A program made the translations under genes and the position numbers. A stretch of 64,000 nt of DNA from NCBI GenBank assembly GCA_015709215.1, contig JACCQN010000001.1, positions 124,001 through 188,000 on the forward strand, written 5' to 3'. The notes under the pieces are model-generated. The model searched no databases. It was not told where the DNA came from and saw nothing but the letters and a program-made list of their open reading frames with translations. Of the stretch, positions 35,873 to 46,179 are shown in pieces (positions within the stretch are counted from its first letter, which is position 1; the number at the start of each line of letters is the position of its first letter). Source of the DNA: Bacteroidales bacterium (GTDB lineage: Bacteria > Bacteroidota > Bacteroidia > Bacteroidales > F082).

Positions 35873-36922
35873 CTAATTTACAAAGTCGCTCAGGCGGGTT
35901 ACAATGCTAATGTAATTTGGCGAACCCACTGCATGGTGTGTTGATCTGGAATAATTAATCTGGAACTTTGAGACACGAATCCCGAGGCCCCAAGAAAATC
36001 CAACCATTCCTAACTTATCAGGAATTTTCATTTCCTGACGCCGCTTGTAATTGTAGCTTCCTCGCAAAACTAAACCTTTGCCGATGTAAAACTCACCACC
36101 AATAATGATGTGCCGCAGAAGCTGATCTCCAAAGTTTGCCAAACCATCTTTTTCCTGCAATTCACCAGTTATAGGATCAATATTCCCATCCAGATCGATA
36201 GGATCATCATAGGTAAGATCCCATTTTTGTATATTATCATACACAACCATAAATCTAAAAGGCACATGCTCAAGACGTTTCGAAACTCCAAACTGCATCG
36301 TAAAAGGAAGACTCGCATCAGCATCTTCAAAAAGCGATGAAAGTTCTGTACCAATATTTCGGGCTGTTAAACTGAGCAGCCAGCCACTTTTGGTTTTGTA
36401 GTTTGCCCCCACATCTACCGCCATGGCAAAAGCATTGTAAGTTTCGTATTGTCGGCCTAAAAATTTAGCATTGGCACCAATACTAAAGTTCGAATCCAAC
36501 TGACGCCCCCAACCTAAAGTAAAAGCATAATCCGCCGCCGAAAAACTTCCTTCGGTGAGGCCACTCTCATCGGCATAATCAAAGCTTCCATAGTGATGGT
36601 ACTGCAAACTGGCTAAAAAATTACCTGTTTTCTCAAAACTACGAGCATATTGCAAACCTGCATAATTGATATCGGCAAAATAATCCACATAGGAAAGAGC
36701 TAGTTTACCACTAGTTTCTGCCGAAATAAGCGCAGGATTATACAATCCCAACTGGATATCGCCATCATCAATCGGAACAAGAGAACCTCCCAAAGCCGCT
36801 ACTCTGGCAGCATTTGTTGAATTTACAAAGCCATAGGCCCCCTGATCGGCCTGTTGTGCTTTTAACAGATTAAACTGAAAAGCTAAGGATATTAACAGGA
36901 AAAGTAAGGTTGTTTTTTTCAC
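35873..36922 (-). CDS. porQ: Type IX secretion system protein PorQ
   Basis: 349 residues: signal peptide (cleaved after about LLKAQ), then a beta-barrel of the FadL-like/PorQ type. The opening AYGFVNSTNAARVAALGGSL and DIQLGLYNPALIS is the PorQ signature, and the barrel ends with a C-terminal aromatic strand (VTRLSDFVN). In Porphyromonas PorQ is an outer-membrane protein needed for type IX export, linked to the attachment complex. Its presence agrees with the sorting domains on cargo genes in this window. It heads the porQ-recF-dciA run. Confidence 0.9.
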   Translation of the reverse strand: MKKTTLLFLLISLAFQFNLLKAQQADQGAYGFVNSTNAARVAALGGSLVPIDDGDIQLGLYNPALISAETSGKLALSYVDYFADINYAGLQYARSFEKTGNFLASLQYHHYGSFDYADESGLTEGSFSAADYAFTLGWGRQLDSNFSIGANAKFLGRQYETYNAFAMAVDVGANYKTKSGWLLSLTARNIGTELSSLFEDADASLPFTMQFGVSKRLEHVPFRFMVVYDNIQKWDLTYDDPIDLDGNIDPITGELQEKDGLANFGDQLLRHIIIGGEFYIGKGLVLRGSYNYKRRQEMKIPDKLGMVGFSWGLGIRVSKFQINYSRSTHHAVGSPNYISIVTRLSDFVN

Positions 36923-37019
36923 AATCTGAACATTTCGTTTTGCAGCATATTTGCCATGTTAACGTACAAACAAAAGCTTTAGTATAATCTGCTGTTAAAA
37001 TCAGTAATCACTTACTATT

Positions 37020-37963
37020 TTAATATTTTTCCCCATCAATTAGGCGGCTTATCACGTACATCCAATTTGCTATTCCGGAAATATCCAGAAGTCCATAACG
37101 TTTAATAATAATCATTTCAATGTTCATTTTATCCTGCAAATCAGTTATCTGAAGAGCAATCGGAAGCTTTAAATCTGAGCGATCAATTTGATCGTGGATA
37201 AAGCTTTAAACCTATTGATTCAGCATCAGATTTGTTCACACTAACCTGGTTAAGCCATTCATCTTATAGTAATTGCAACTCATCTACTGGCTCAATGCTG
37301 TAAGGAGGTTTCGCAACATTCAATTCCGGATATAAACTATTCGGATCATTTTCAGGTTTTGCAACGCGCAAAAAAGCTGAAAAAGAGGATACACAGCTCC
37401 AATCGTCACCCACGACATTAGCACCCTGCAAAGCCGCCATCAGCTTATCAGCCATTGTTGGGAAAATGTGAATAACATGGGATTTCATCGAATCTATGAT
37501 TTGCTGGCTCAGCAAAATATTTCCCTGAATGCTGTAATTTACACCTTCGTGAGATAACCTTTGCAGTCCTAACAACTGGTTCCCGTTAAAGCTGCTGATC
37601 TCGCATTTCCTTCTTCATCAAAATCAACAATACCGTATTGTCTGCGTTGAGGCTGATTCTGCACATCATTTTCAACTAACCAGTTAATAATTTCAGCTGG
37701 TGAAAGCCCTTCGAGCATTTTGATGTGGCCATTAGATTAGCTGAAATCTAATAGCATTTGGCGCAAATTGCGTCTTGTTAGGGAATGATATCGCTGACAA
37801 TTACAGCTCCGCCGGTGATAGCAGAATTGTCCAGGCAGCTTGCACCGGCACTTCTGACTTCTCAGGTAATTGTGTCAAACGCAATAATAGAAATGGTATC
37901 CAGAGCATTATCATTTAAAAGCAAACCAAGAAATATAATTATTGTAAAAAGTGTAAATTTCAT
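37020..37963 (-). pseudogene. Decayed DUF1028 gene with a type IX sorting domain
   Basis: Read on the minus strand from an ATG at 37963, the sequence gives a signal peptide (MKFTLFTIIIFLGLLLN), then ISIIAFDTIT, a TGA, SAGASCLDNSAITGGAVIVSD, further stops and a frameshift. The next open part is LEGLSPAEIINWLVE, then RRQYGIVDFDEEG and TGTSC, and, after another frameshift near 37576, a 103-codon frame with NYSIQGNILLSQQIIDSM. These are DUF1028 hallmarks (FSIVA, RQ.G.VD, YTG..C, QGNIL). After a TAA at 37264, same-frame residues continue, and then a sorting-domain-like end LPIALQITDLQDKM ... GLLDIS. At least four disabling lesions are present. It explains the otherwise empty 36923-38120 gap. Confidence 0.8.
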
Positions 37964-38055
37964 TTTTTCATTGATCAGATGATAGGGAAATATAAACGAT
38001 AAGCTGACTAACTTTAAATTCAGGGCTTTTCACAGGTTCGTTGTAAAAGGATATC

Positions 38056-38098
38056 AAAAAAAATCCCGCAAAAGATTTTTATAATCAAAAGCGGGATT
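38056..38098 (-). terminator. Terminator of the aconitase gene
   Basis: Arms AATCCCGC (minus strand, 38098-38091) and GCGGGATT (38069-38062), followed by a run of T to 38056. It lies 23 bases beyond the aconitase stop. Confidence 0.8.
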
Positions 38099-38120
38099 GT
38101 AAGTGATAATCAGCAATTGC

Positions 38121-40391
38121 TTAATCTTGTTGCAGTTTCTTGATCAGATTCAAGGCGCTTCCGGCTTTAAACCATGCAATTTGATTCTGATTATAGGTAT
38201 GTTGCACTTCGAAGATATCGGTTGTACCATCAGCATGATTCAATCGGATTTTTAGATTCTTGCCCGGAGCAAAACTTTCTAAACCAAGCACATCAATCCG
38301 ATCGTCTTCACGAATCAGTTCATAATCTTCTTTATTGACAAAGGTGAGGGCCAGCATTCCTTGCTTCTTCAGATTGGTCTCGTGGATTCGGGCGAATGAT
38401 TTCACCAGCACCACTTTTACGCCCATAAAACGTGGCTCCATAGCAGCATGCTCGCGCGATGAACCTTCGCCGTAGTTTTCGTCTCCCACAACAATAGAAC
38501 CAAATCCACTTTCTTTGTAAGATTGAGCAGCATCGGGGACTTTGCAAACCTCAGCAGTGATTTGATTTTTAACAGCATTGGTTTGGTCACCAAAATAATT
38601 TACAGCGCCGATAAGCATGTTTTGGGAAATATTTTCAAGATGACCTCTGTAGCGCAGCCAGGGGCCGGCCATTGAAATGTGATCTGTTGTACATTTTCCT
38701 TTAGCTTTGATCAGCAGGTACATACCTTTGATATCTTTGCCATCCCAGGGAGCAAAAGGCTCGAGCAATTGCAAGCGGTCAGAATCGGGTGCAACAACTA
38801 CATCTACATTACTTCCATCTTTGGCAGGCTCCTGATAACCATTATCTTCGACTGCAAATCCGGCTGGCGGAAATTCAATTCCCTGAGGTTCATCCAGTTT
38901 CACCTTTTCTCCATTTTCATTTACCAGATAATCTGTCATCGGATTAAAGTTCAGCGTTCCGGCAATTGCAAATGCTGTTGTAATCTCAGGAGAAGCCACA
39001 AAACCATGGGTATTGGGATTTCCGTCGTTACGTTTGGCAAAATTGCGGTTGAAGGAGGTCATAATAGAGTTTTTTTCACCCTTATCAGCATTATGACGTG
39101 CCCATTGTCCAATGCAAGGGCCACAAGCATTAGCCAATACTACTCCTCCAATTTGCTCAAAAATTTTGAGATAGCCATCGCGCTCAACGGTATAACGGAC
39201 CATTTCTGAGCCAGGAGTAACGGTATATTCAGATTTTACCTTCAAGTTTTTATCTGTTGCCTGTTTGGCAATAGAAGCAGCACGTGAAATATCTTCGTAA
39301 GAAGAATTGGTACAGGAACCGATTAAACCAACCTCAAGTTTTTCGGGCCAGCCATGAGCTTTGACAGCTTCGGCAAACTTAGAAACAGGCGTAGCCAAAT
39401 CGGGAGTGAATGGCCCGTTGATATGCGGTTCAAGTTCTGAAAGATTGATCTCGATCAGTTGATCAAAATAATCATCAGGTTTGGCATAAATTTCAGGATC
39501 AGCAGAAAGGTGTTCTGCGATTTTATCTGCCTCTTCTGCTATTACTGCCCGGCTTGTTCCTTTCAGGTACTCTGCCATTTTTTGATCGTATCCAAAAAGG
39601 GATGTCGTTGCTCCGATTTCGGCACCCATATTACAGATCGTGCCTTTTCCGGTGCAGGAAAGCGACTCGGCGCCTTCGCCAAAATACTCCAGAATAGCTC
39701 CTGTACCACCTTTAACAGTCAGTATCCCTGCTACTTTCAAAATAACATCTTTGGCAGAAGTCCAGCCACTCAATTTCCCTGTAAGTTTAACACCGATCAA
39801 CTTTGGGAACTTCAATTCCCAAGGCATGCCAGCCATTACGTCCACAGCATCAGCGCCACCAACGCCAATGGCTATCATACCGAGTCCACCAGCATTTACG
39901 GTATGTGAGTCAGTTCCAATCATCATTCCTCCTGGAAAAGCGTAGTTTTCTAATACTACCTGATGAATAATCCCTGCGCCAGGCTTCCAGAAGCCAATAC
40001 CATATTTATTGGAAACACTGGCCAGAAAATCGAACACCTCTTTGTTATTATCTTTGGCTGTTTTAAGATCTGCTACGGCGCCCAGCTTAGCCTGAATAAG
40101 GTGATCGCAATGCACTGTTGAAGGTACAGCAACTTTTGTCTTGCCAGCCTGCATAAACTGTAGCAATGCCATTTGAGCTGTTGCGTCCTGCATGGCTACC
40201 CGATCAGGGTTAAAATCAACATAGGCGTTTCCACGTTCGTAGGCCTTTTCGGGTAGAGGCTCCGAAAGGTGGCTGTATAAAATCTTTTCGGTGAGTGTGA
40301 GCGGCCGCCCAAGTAGTTCTCTTGCTGCCTTGATGCGACTGGGCATACCGGCATACACAGCCTTAATCATGTCTAAATCAAATACCTTCAT
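38121..40391 (-). CDS. Aconitate hydratase
   Basis: 756 residues, the size of the mitochondrial-type aconitase used by Bacteroidota. It isomerises citrate to isocitrate through a [4Fe-4S] cluster. The three cluster cysteines are in [12 protein letters not shown] and [11 protein letters not shown]. Substrate-binding segments include [46 protein letters not shown] and the C-terminal swivelling domain with [19 protein letters not shown]. It appears monocistronic, with its own terminator, upstream of the decayed DUF1028 locus. Confidence 0.96.
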   Translation of the reverse strand: MKVFDLDMIKAVYAGMPSRIKAARELLGRPLTLTEKILYSHLSEPLPEKAYERGNAYVDFNPDRVAMQDATAQMALLQFMQAGKTKVAVPSTVHCDHLIQAKLGAVADLKTAKDNNKEVFDFLASVSNKYGIGFWKPGAGIIHQVVLENYAFPGGMMIGTDSHTVNAGGLGMIAIGVGGADAVDVMAGMPWELKFPKLIGVKLTGKLSGWTSAKDVILKVAGILTVKGGTGAILEYFGEGAESLSCTGKGTICNMGAEIGATTSLFGYDQKMAEYLKGTSRAVIAEEADKIAEHLSADPEIYAKPDDYFDQLIEINLSELEPHINGPFTPDLATPVSKFAEAVKAHGWPEKLEVGLIGSCTNSSYEDISRAASIAKQATDKNLKVKSEYTVTPGSEMVRYTVERDGYLKIFEQIGGVVLANACGPCIGQWARHNADKGEKNSIMTSFNRNFAKRNDGNPNTHGFVASPEITTAFAIAGTLNFNPMTDYLVNENGEKVKLDEPQGIEFPPAGFAVEDNGYQEPAKDGSNVDVVVAPDSDRLQLLEPFAPWDGKDIKGMYLLIKAKGKCTTDHISMAGPWLRYRGHLENISQNMLIGAVNYFGDQTNAVKNQITAEVCKVPDAAQSYKESGFGSIVVGDENYGEGSSREHAAMEPRFMGVKVVLVKSFARIHETNLKKQGMLALTFVNKEDYELIREDDRIDVLGLESFAPGKNLKIRLNHADGTTDIFEVQHTYNQNQIAWFKAGSALNLIKKLQQD

Positions 40392-40501
40392 GCTTAATTA
40401 TTTAAAGTTTTAAAATTCATTGTTAATGTAATAACAATAAGATCAAGCTATTACTGCAAATTTAGTGTTTTCCTCTCATTCAGCGGCTCATGATTGCAAA
40501 T

Positions 40502-42943
40502 TTATTCTGTAAGCATAAGTTTTCCGGTAACGGTGCGATCCGGAAGCATTAGCCGATAAATATAAACCCCTGATTTAAGATCGTGAGCTGCTATGTGTTG
40601 ATTGTCAAACAACCAGTGAATCTGATTCGTACCGACAAAAGTATCTGATTTTTCTGCCATATAAACGGTTCTGCCATGCGAATCGATTACCTGAAGCACC
40701 ACTTTTGCCGCTTTAATAAGTTCGAAGGCAAACGTGAACTTTTTTCGTGCAGGATTAGGATAAACCACCACGCCAGGAAATCGGTCGCGGGATTTTATGG
40801 CCGTAATAAAATTTAATTGTAAAGCCATATCATGTGTAAGCTCATCAATATGCAGGATCATTCCATCCTTGTTTGCTTCCTTAATCCGCACGGAATCAAT
40901 GACTCCCGTGTCAGTATTAAACCAATCCAATCGATAGGTTCCCGGCATCAAAGGGAGAAAAACCTCTGCTGATGCCGGATCCGGAGGCAAACCTGTATCA
41001 TAAAATGTTTTCCAGTTATAATCCCTGTTCTGAATCCAGACCTTCATCTGATCGTCTGTCTGCAAACCAAACGCCCTTATATGCGGCAGAAAATCCTCAA
41101 GCACAATTTTTTCTATTTCAATCACGCTTGCAAAACCAACGCCAATATTATCAAATGAAAGCTGATAATTTCCGGGAGGAAACTCAATCCAATAAGATTC
41201 GTTGGGTTCAACTGATTGTTCGAAAATTACAGCAAAATCTTGTTTCACTTGCAGCACAGCTTGGTTGACCTGACTTCCTGTTTCAATTTGCAAAATAGTT
41301 TCATGCAAAAAATTTGCTTGAAAAACCGGAGGATTTCTTAAGGCTGAAAACAGTGATAAAGGACCATAAAGATAGCGATTCAGACTATCGGCCGAAGGAA
41401 CCAACTGGCCAGTAGTGTGCCATTTAAAAAATTTTGATGGAGACGGGGCGGTCAGACTAAAATAATTAGGAATAATTTTCCAATCATCGCGATCGTCGGC
41501 ATCTGTAATTAAGTGCAAGAATACCGGATTTTCAGCTGGATTTTGTTCTGAGAAGGCGAAGTTGTGCACTGCACCAAAACGTCCATACAAGTTTAGCTGA
41601 TCTACATATTCTTCCCAGTACCATGGCACCACACCACCCATGCTACCCGAAATGGACGAAGCGAAAAGAGCGTTGTGCAGGGCAAGTCCTTGCGGATCCC
41701 AGATTGCCATGGAATCGCTGAAGTGTCCGATACCGAACTCGCCGACAAGCACAGGTTTTTGATAATTCCTGAGGTACATATTCATTTGCCGCACTACATC
41801 GCCGGCCAAATCAGCATGTTTATAATATAGGTGCAGTTGTGTGAAATCAACAGATGGATGTTGCCATACCCGAGGTTCACTTTCAGGCAAGGCATAACCC
41901 ACTGAAACCAAGTGATTCCAGGGATCATTTTGTTGCAACCAATTAGCCATATCGATCACCCAGTTGCTGATTTGATTTTTGAAGTTACTATAAAAAGGAA
42001 AGTTATCAGTTTCTGAAAAAATCTCCCAAGCTGCTAAATTTCTGGAATAACCATAACGGGCAATGAGATAACGCATTCTGTTTTTGTATGCTGCACGAGC
42101 ATCCATGTTAGTAAAAAATTCCTGTGGCTGCTTGCAAAATCCGCCATTGTCAATATTATAAGGATTGGATGTCCAGTCTTCGTCAGAAAAGCCAAAATTG
42201 AGTTCGTTGTGAATGGAAATTGCAAGCTGAAGAAAAATATCTTTATGATGTGCCATTCTGAAAAGGCTATCAAGCATATAGGCATCCTGCTGTTGCGGCA
42301 TATAATTTCGCAAACCACCTTCCCACTCCAAATGATAGCCCCAAGGTGTAAGCATCAGTTTGGCAAAATTTCCGCCATGATGAGCAAGCAGCTCAAAATA
42401 ATGCACCATGGGATCATAGCCCGGATAATTGCTTGTCCAGGCGATGTTTTCGCCTGAAAGAAAAACCAGTTTCCCTTCCTGATCAACCAATTGACGCCGA
42501 TTTGGGGCAACTTTCAAAAAACCACGATAGTCGCTTTCGGCCACCCAAAATGATTGCCATTCTGTTTCACTTTGTCCGGTTTGATCCTGCAGAATAAGCA
42601 TAAACTCCCAACTTCCAATCTCGCCTGGGGAGAAGCGTATGCGGTAATGCGGATCACCAATTGGCATAAGTTCCTGCCCTGCTAACGTTTCAAAGTCCTG
42701 AAAATAAAATCCTTCAACCGTCATCTCGGCAAGCGAAGGACTTCGAAAAACAGCCTTTAATACGATTTGATCGTAATCAAAAAAATTAAGTTCATCAGCA
42801 GTTTCAACTTCAATCTGAATTTCAAAAAGTGCATTCAATTCAGGAGAATCAGTTAGTTGCTCAACAGTAACAAGCTGTGGCTGAGCAACAATCTGAACTA
42901 CTAACAGAAAAATCAATGAAATGCTAAACAGCAGTTTTTTCAT
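40502..42943 (-). CDS. Secreted DUF5060 glycoside hydrolase with type IX sorting domain
   Basis: 813 residues. Signal peptide (to about VAQ, residue 20), then a ~90-residue DUF5060 beta-sandwich (VLKAVFRSPSLAEMTVEGFYFQDFE, FSPGEIGSWEFML), then a GH5-like TIM barrel. The likely acid/base is Glu311 (WEIFSETDNF) and the likely nucleophile Glu402 (VLVGEFGIGHF), both at the strand ends expected for clan GH-A; their spacing of 91 residues fits. The last ~85 residues are a type A sorting domain (VVYPNPARKKFTF ... LKSGVYIYRLML). Probable secreted or surface polysaccharide-degrading enzyme; the substrate is not predictable by eye. Confidence 0.85.
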   Translation of the reverse strand: MKKLLFSISLIFLLVVQIVAQPQLVTVEQLTDSPELNALFEIQIEVETADELNFFDYDQIVLKAVFRSPSLAEMTVEGFYFQDFETLAGQELMPIGDPHYRIRFSPGEIGSWEFMLILQDQTGQSETEWQSFWVAESDYRGFLKVAPNRRQLVDQEGKLVFLSGENIAWTSNYPGYDPMVHYFELLAHHGGNFAKLMLTPWGYHLEWEGGLRNYMPQQQDAYMLDSLFRMAHHKDIFLQLAISIHNELNFGFSDEDWTSNPYNIDNGGFCKQPQEFFTNMDARAAYKNRMRYLIARYGYSRNLAAWEIFSETDNFPFYSNFKNQISNWVIDMANWLQQNDPWNHLVSVGYALPESEPRVWQHPSVDFTQLHLYYKHADLAGDVVRQMNMYLRNYQKPVLVGEFGIGHFSDSMAIWDPQGLALHNALFASSISGSMGGVVPWYWEEYVDQLNLYGRFGAVHNFAFSEQNPAENPVFLHLITDADDRDDWKIIPNYFSLTAPSPSKFFKWHTTGQLVPSADSLNRYLYGPLSLFSALRNPPVFQANFLHETILQIETGSQVNQAVLQVKQDFAVIFEQSVEPNESYWIEFPPGNYQLSFDNIGVGFASVIEIEKIVLEDFLPHIRAFGLQTDDQMKVWIQNRDYNWKTFYDTGLPPDPASAEVFLPLMPGTYRLDWFNTDTGVIDSVRIKEANKDGMILHIDELTHDMALQLNFITAIKSRDRFPGVVVYPNPARKKFTFAFELIKAAKVVLQVIDSHGRTVYMAEKSDTFVGTNQIHWLFDNQHIAAHDLKSGVYIYRLMLPDRTVTGKLMLTE

Positions 42944-43035
42944 TAGCGATTAAAATACATTTGTAAAGATAACACAAATGGAAATAAGTGGTTCATTTTG
43001 AATAAACCACACAAATTCCGTTCGGTAAACCTAAA

Positions 43036-43998
43036 CTAATTTTCGAGCAGGCCACGTCCTGTTTTGATTATTTTTCCTTCGGCCTTCAACTGCTGAATGA
43101 GTTTATCAAGCACTCCATTCACAAAAATTTTACTTCTGGGTGTGCTAAAATATTTTGAAATATCGATATACTCGTTCATTGTTACTTTAATTGGAATAGA
43201 CGGAAAAGCAAATAGCTCGGCCAAGGCCATTTTTAGGATTAGCATATCCATCACGGCAATGCGGTCTTGCTCCCAATTTGCGGTAGTAGAAGCAATCAAT
43301 TTACCATATTCATCACTGTTTAAAACCGTCCACCTGAAGAGCTGCTTCACAAAGTTCAAATCTTCATTATCTGCTTCATTTGCTGTTTTATAAATCGTGG
43401 GTAAAGGAGTAAGTGTGTTAAAATCAGCATCAAGCGACTTAAAAAACTTTATCAGCAGATAGGAAACCAGATGATAATCATCCACAAAATAAATACTGCG
43501 CTCGTCGTAGAAAGATTGTAACAATTCGAGCTCAGCAAAATACTTTTCTATGATCTGAATTAAAAATCGTTTCTCGTTATCAAAACCATGATCTTCCGCA
43601 TTCATGAATCTTTCATATTCAGGAAGTTCACGTAAGAAATAATAAAATTTTCGGATGATTTCCTGTTCCTCGCCCCAATTGATTTTGTATAGGTTCTCTA
43701 ATTTACGGAACTGAATATTATCAGCAAGTGTATTCAAAATAGAATGCTCCACAAAGCGACGGTTAGGATTCAGGTCATCCTTGGTTGGGAAATGCTTTTT
43801 CTTATTGTCCTCGATGCGGTTTTCGGCATAGCGTGTAGCTTCAATTAAAAAAGAACATTGCCAAATAAACAACTCATAGAGCTTGTTTATACTTAATAAC
43901 AACTGCTTTTCTCCCTGATGCAGATCGTTATTACCAGATTGGTAGTAAGCATAAACCGATTGAAGAACTTTTACCCTGAGATGCCTTCTGCTGAGCAT
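43036..43998 (-). CDS. nusB: Transcription antitermination factor NusB (long form)
   Basis: 320 residues. The N-terminus MLSRRHLRVKVLQSVYAYYQSG is NusB-like, and the C-terminal ~130 residues carry the core fold: NWEQDRIAVMDMLILKMALAELFAFPSIPIKVTMNEYIDISKYFSTPRSKIFVNGVLDKL. E. coli NusB has 139 residues; the Bacteroidota form has a long helical insertion, as seen here. NusB with S10 (NusE) supports rRNA antitermination. A -7-like box (44044-44036) lies about 37 bases before the ATG. Confidence 0.92.
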   Translation of the reverse strand: MLSRRHLRVKVLQSVYAYYQSGNNDLHQGEKQLLLSINKLYELFIWQCSFLIEATRYAENRIEDNKKKHFPTKDDLNPNRRFVEHSILNTLADNIQFRKLENLYKINWGEEQEIIRKFYYFLRELPEYERFMNAEDHGFDNEKRFLIQIIEKYFAELELLQSFYDERSIYFVDDYHLVSYLLIKFFKSLDADFNTLTPLPTIYKTANEADNEDLNFVKQLFRWTVLNSDEYGKLIASTTANWEQDRIAVMDMLILKMALAELFAFPSIPIKVTMNEYIDISKYFSTPRSKIFVNGVLDKLIQQLKAEGKIIKTGRGLLEN

Positions 43999-44035
43999 GA
44001 TATAGAATGGAACTAATTGCTAATATTTTGAGTGG

Positions 44036-44044
44036 GCAAATGTA
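44036..44044 (-). promoter_or_regulatory. Candidate -7 box for nusB
   Basis: Minus-strand TACATTTGC matches TAnnTTTGY fully, 37 bases before the nusB start. No -33 TTG at the right spacing. Confidence 0.4.
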
Positions 44045-44082
44045 CAAAAAAACAATTCCGGAAATAAGGAGTAAACAGTAAA

Positions 44083-46044
44083 CTAATTTCCAAGCCATTT
44101 AAAGGCTTTAAAAAATATCTCCACATCTTTCCAAACCGTGTAATCTCTTGCGTATAGCAGGTTAAGCTGATTGATCATTTGAACCTCAGTTACCGGACGT
44201 TTAAAGACCAATGCCGGACAAAGCACTCCATTGCGAATTGCGGGAAGTTTTTGTGTTTGCTGATCAACTTTACAATAGCCCACCCAGGATTTCCTGCCAA
44301 AAATTACGAGCAAATTGTTTTTCAAGTAATTGAAAGGTCGCTTCACAAACCAAAACAACAGCGGCCACATCACCAAACCGCACATAGCCGCGAGTATATC
44401 AAAAAACCGCTTGCTTCTGCGGTTTGGATTAGAATCTATTGCATTGATACCAATGGTATATAAATCGCCCCGCGTATCAATTGAATTACTACCAATTATA
44501 GACAAGCTGTCTTCGGGAGCAATTTTGTAATCCACACCGGCAGCGTGCCAGGCGACCATTTTATCAATGATAGTTTGATGCGGGAGGTTTTTTGAACAAA
44601 AAATCACTTCATTAATGCGGTAAATCGCAATTATTTCGGGCACCTGATGAATATGTCCGATAAAAGAAGCAGGTAGTTTTTCATCAGACTTTGTTTCGAC
44701 AAGACCCACGAACTCAGGTTTTATTGCCGTTGATCTGAGTAATTCCGCTACGCGCTGTGCTTCTGCGCCATGTCCGATTACCAAAAACCGCCTTTTAACG
44801 TCTCCTCCCAAGGTAAAGCCATCCATTTTGAGCAGGTAAGCACTAAACCTGATCAAACTCGTTACAATTGCCAGCCAAGCAGTTCCCAATAATATTAAAG
44901 CCCTCGAAAACCTCAGATTTTCAGGCAATAAAGCATAAAAAACCAAAATCATTAAGCTCCCCACTCCTATTCCCTGAAGGGCTTTTGGAATGCGATAAGG
45001 CTTATCGTAACCACCACTAAAATAGACCGAAACCAGCCATATAAGCATATAAGCAGGTAATACAAATGTGACCAGCACGAGCGGATAGTTGCCACCTTCG
45101 CGGTAAATGGTAAAATCGCCCCAAAATTCCTGGATCAGTAGCAAGCCTGCAAAACCAGTAACAGCATCCAGAACCGGCAGCATCGCACGTTTGAAAAACC
45201 GCGCCATTATTGCCAAAAAAGCCCGAAAATAAATTGCGATATTTATGAGAAAAGTAAAGGTGGAAGCGCGTTTTTGACTGAAATGTTTCTGAGCAAAAAT
45301 GATCATCGCATTATAGAAAACAAAAACATAATTCACACTACTTTTTTTTGTGCTTTCACCTTTATAGTGAATGATACGCGTTTCGGGAAAATAATAATTC
45401 TTAAATCCAGCCTGTGTTATGCGATAGGAAAGATCGATATCTTCGCCATACATAAAAAATGCTTCGTCGAGCAAGCCAACCTTGTCGAGCACCGAACGAC
45501 GCATCAGCATAAAAGCTCCTGCTAATACATCAACTTCATGCGTTTCATCCTTATCCAAAAAGCCCAAGTGATAGCGCGAAAAACGTTTGGACCTCGGAAA
45601 CAGTGATGCTAATCCAAAAATTTTATAAAAAGCTGTGAGTGGTGTAGGAAGTCCTCTTTTTGATTCCGGTAAAAATTTACCTGTGCCGTCAACCATTTTC
45701 ACTCCAAGACCTCCGGCATCAGGGTGCGCATCCATAAAATCAACCACTTTTTCGAAGGTATCGTCCTCTACAACAGTGTCGGGATTCAGCAGCAAAACAT
45801 ACTCTCCCGTCGCCTGTCTGATTGCCTGATTATTGGCTTTGCTAAAACCAACATTTTCTTTGTTTGCAATTACTTTAACCTCCGGAAATTTCTCCTCAAG
45901 CATGCGTAAAGAGCCGTCAACTGAATTATTGTCAACCACAAATATCTCGGCTTCAATTTTTTGCAGCGCCTTACGTACCGAAAAAAGGCATTGTTCCAAA
46001 AAATGTTCGACATTATAGTTGACAATAACTATCGACAGTTTCAT
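44083..46044 (-). CDS. GT2 glycosyltransferase fused to a degenerate WbaP/WcaJ-like sugar transferase
   Basis: 653 residues from the ATG at 46044 (nine codons inside the longest frame; MKLSIVIVNYNVEHFL is the usual GT2 start). Residues 1-~240 are a GT2 domain with FVVDNNSVDGS, LLLNPDTVVEDD and AFFMYGEDIDLSYR. Then come about five membrane spans, a Rossmann-like CoA-binding domain (RFLVIGHGAEAQRVAELL) as found in WbaP/WcaJ, and a short end that opens like a phosphoglycosyl transferase (SKRFFDILAA) but lacks its KFRSM, DPR and DELPQ motifs. The fusion therefore probably transfers a sugar through GT2 while the second half is structural. A single gene beside nusB. Confidence 0.8.
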   Translation of the reverse strand: MKLSIVIVNYNVEHFLEQCLFSVRKALQKIEAEIFVVDNNSVDGSLRMLEEKFPEVKVIANKENVGFSKANNQAIRQATGEYVLLLNPDTVVEDDTFEKVVDFMDAHPDAGGLGVKMVDGTGKFLPESKRGLPTPLTAFYKIFGLASLFPRSKRFSRYHLGFLDKDETHEVDVLAGAFMLMRRSVLDKVGLLDEAFFMYGEDIDLSYRITQAGFKNYYFPETRIIHYKGESTKKSSVNYVFVFYNAMIIFAQKHFSQKRASTFTFLINIAIYFRAFLAIMARFFKRAMLPVLDAVTGFAGLLLIQEFWGDFTIYREGGNYPLVLVTFVLPAYMLIWLVSVYFSGGYDKPYRIPKALQGIGVGSLMILVFYALLPENLRFSRALILLGTAWLAIVTSLIRFSAYLLKMDGFTLGGDVKRRFLVIGHGAEAQRVAELLRSTAIKPEFVGLVETKSDEKLPASFIGHIHQVPEIIAIYRINEVIFCSKNLPHQTIIDKMVAWHAAGVDYKIAPEDSLSIIGSNSIDTRGDLYTIGINAIDSNPNRRSKRFFDILAAMCGLVMWPLLFWFVKRPFNYLKNNLLVIFGRKSWVGYCKVDQQTQKLPAIRNGVLCPALVFKRPVTEVQMINQLNLLYARDYTVWKDVEIFFKAFKWLGN

Positions 46045-46123
46045 AGAATAAGTCTGTTTTTGAGGCCTCAAAATTACAGTAAAAATCTACAAACTTGCCA
46101 CTCAAATCATTTTGAATCCTGAC

Positions 46124-46157
46124 TTGGATAAGCAACCCGACATTTTTCTATTTTTGC
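46124..46157 (+). promoter_or_regulatory. Promoter of the decayed exporter gene
   Basis: TTG (46124-46126), 22-base spacer, TATTTTTGC (46149-46157). It is intact although its gene is broken. The start codon is 23 bases further. Confidence 0.5.
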
Positions 46158-46179
46158 CCTTCACCTGACACATCACTTT

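Noticed and set aside
37180-37205. DnaA-box-like TTATCCACG on the minus strand as an origin site
   Set aside because: Single, imperfect and inside the DUF1028 pseudogene; no cluster of boxes or AT-rich unwinding region beside it.
37780-37982. Plus-strand 65-residue frame
   Set aside because: It is the mirror of the DUF1028 signal-peptide region on the minus strand; only the minus reading has family features.
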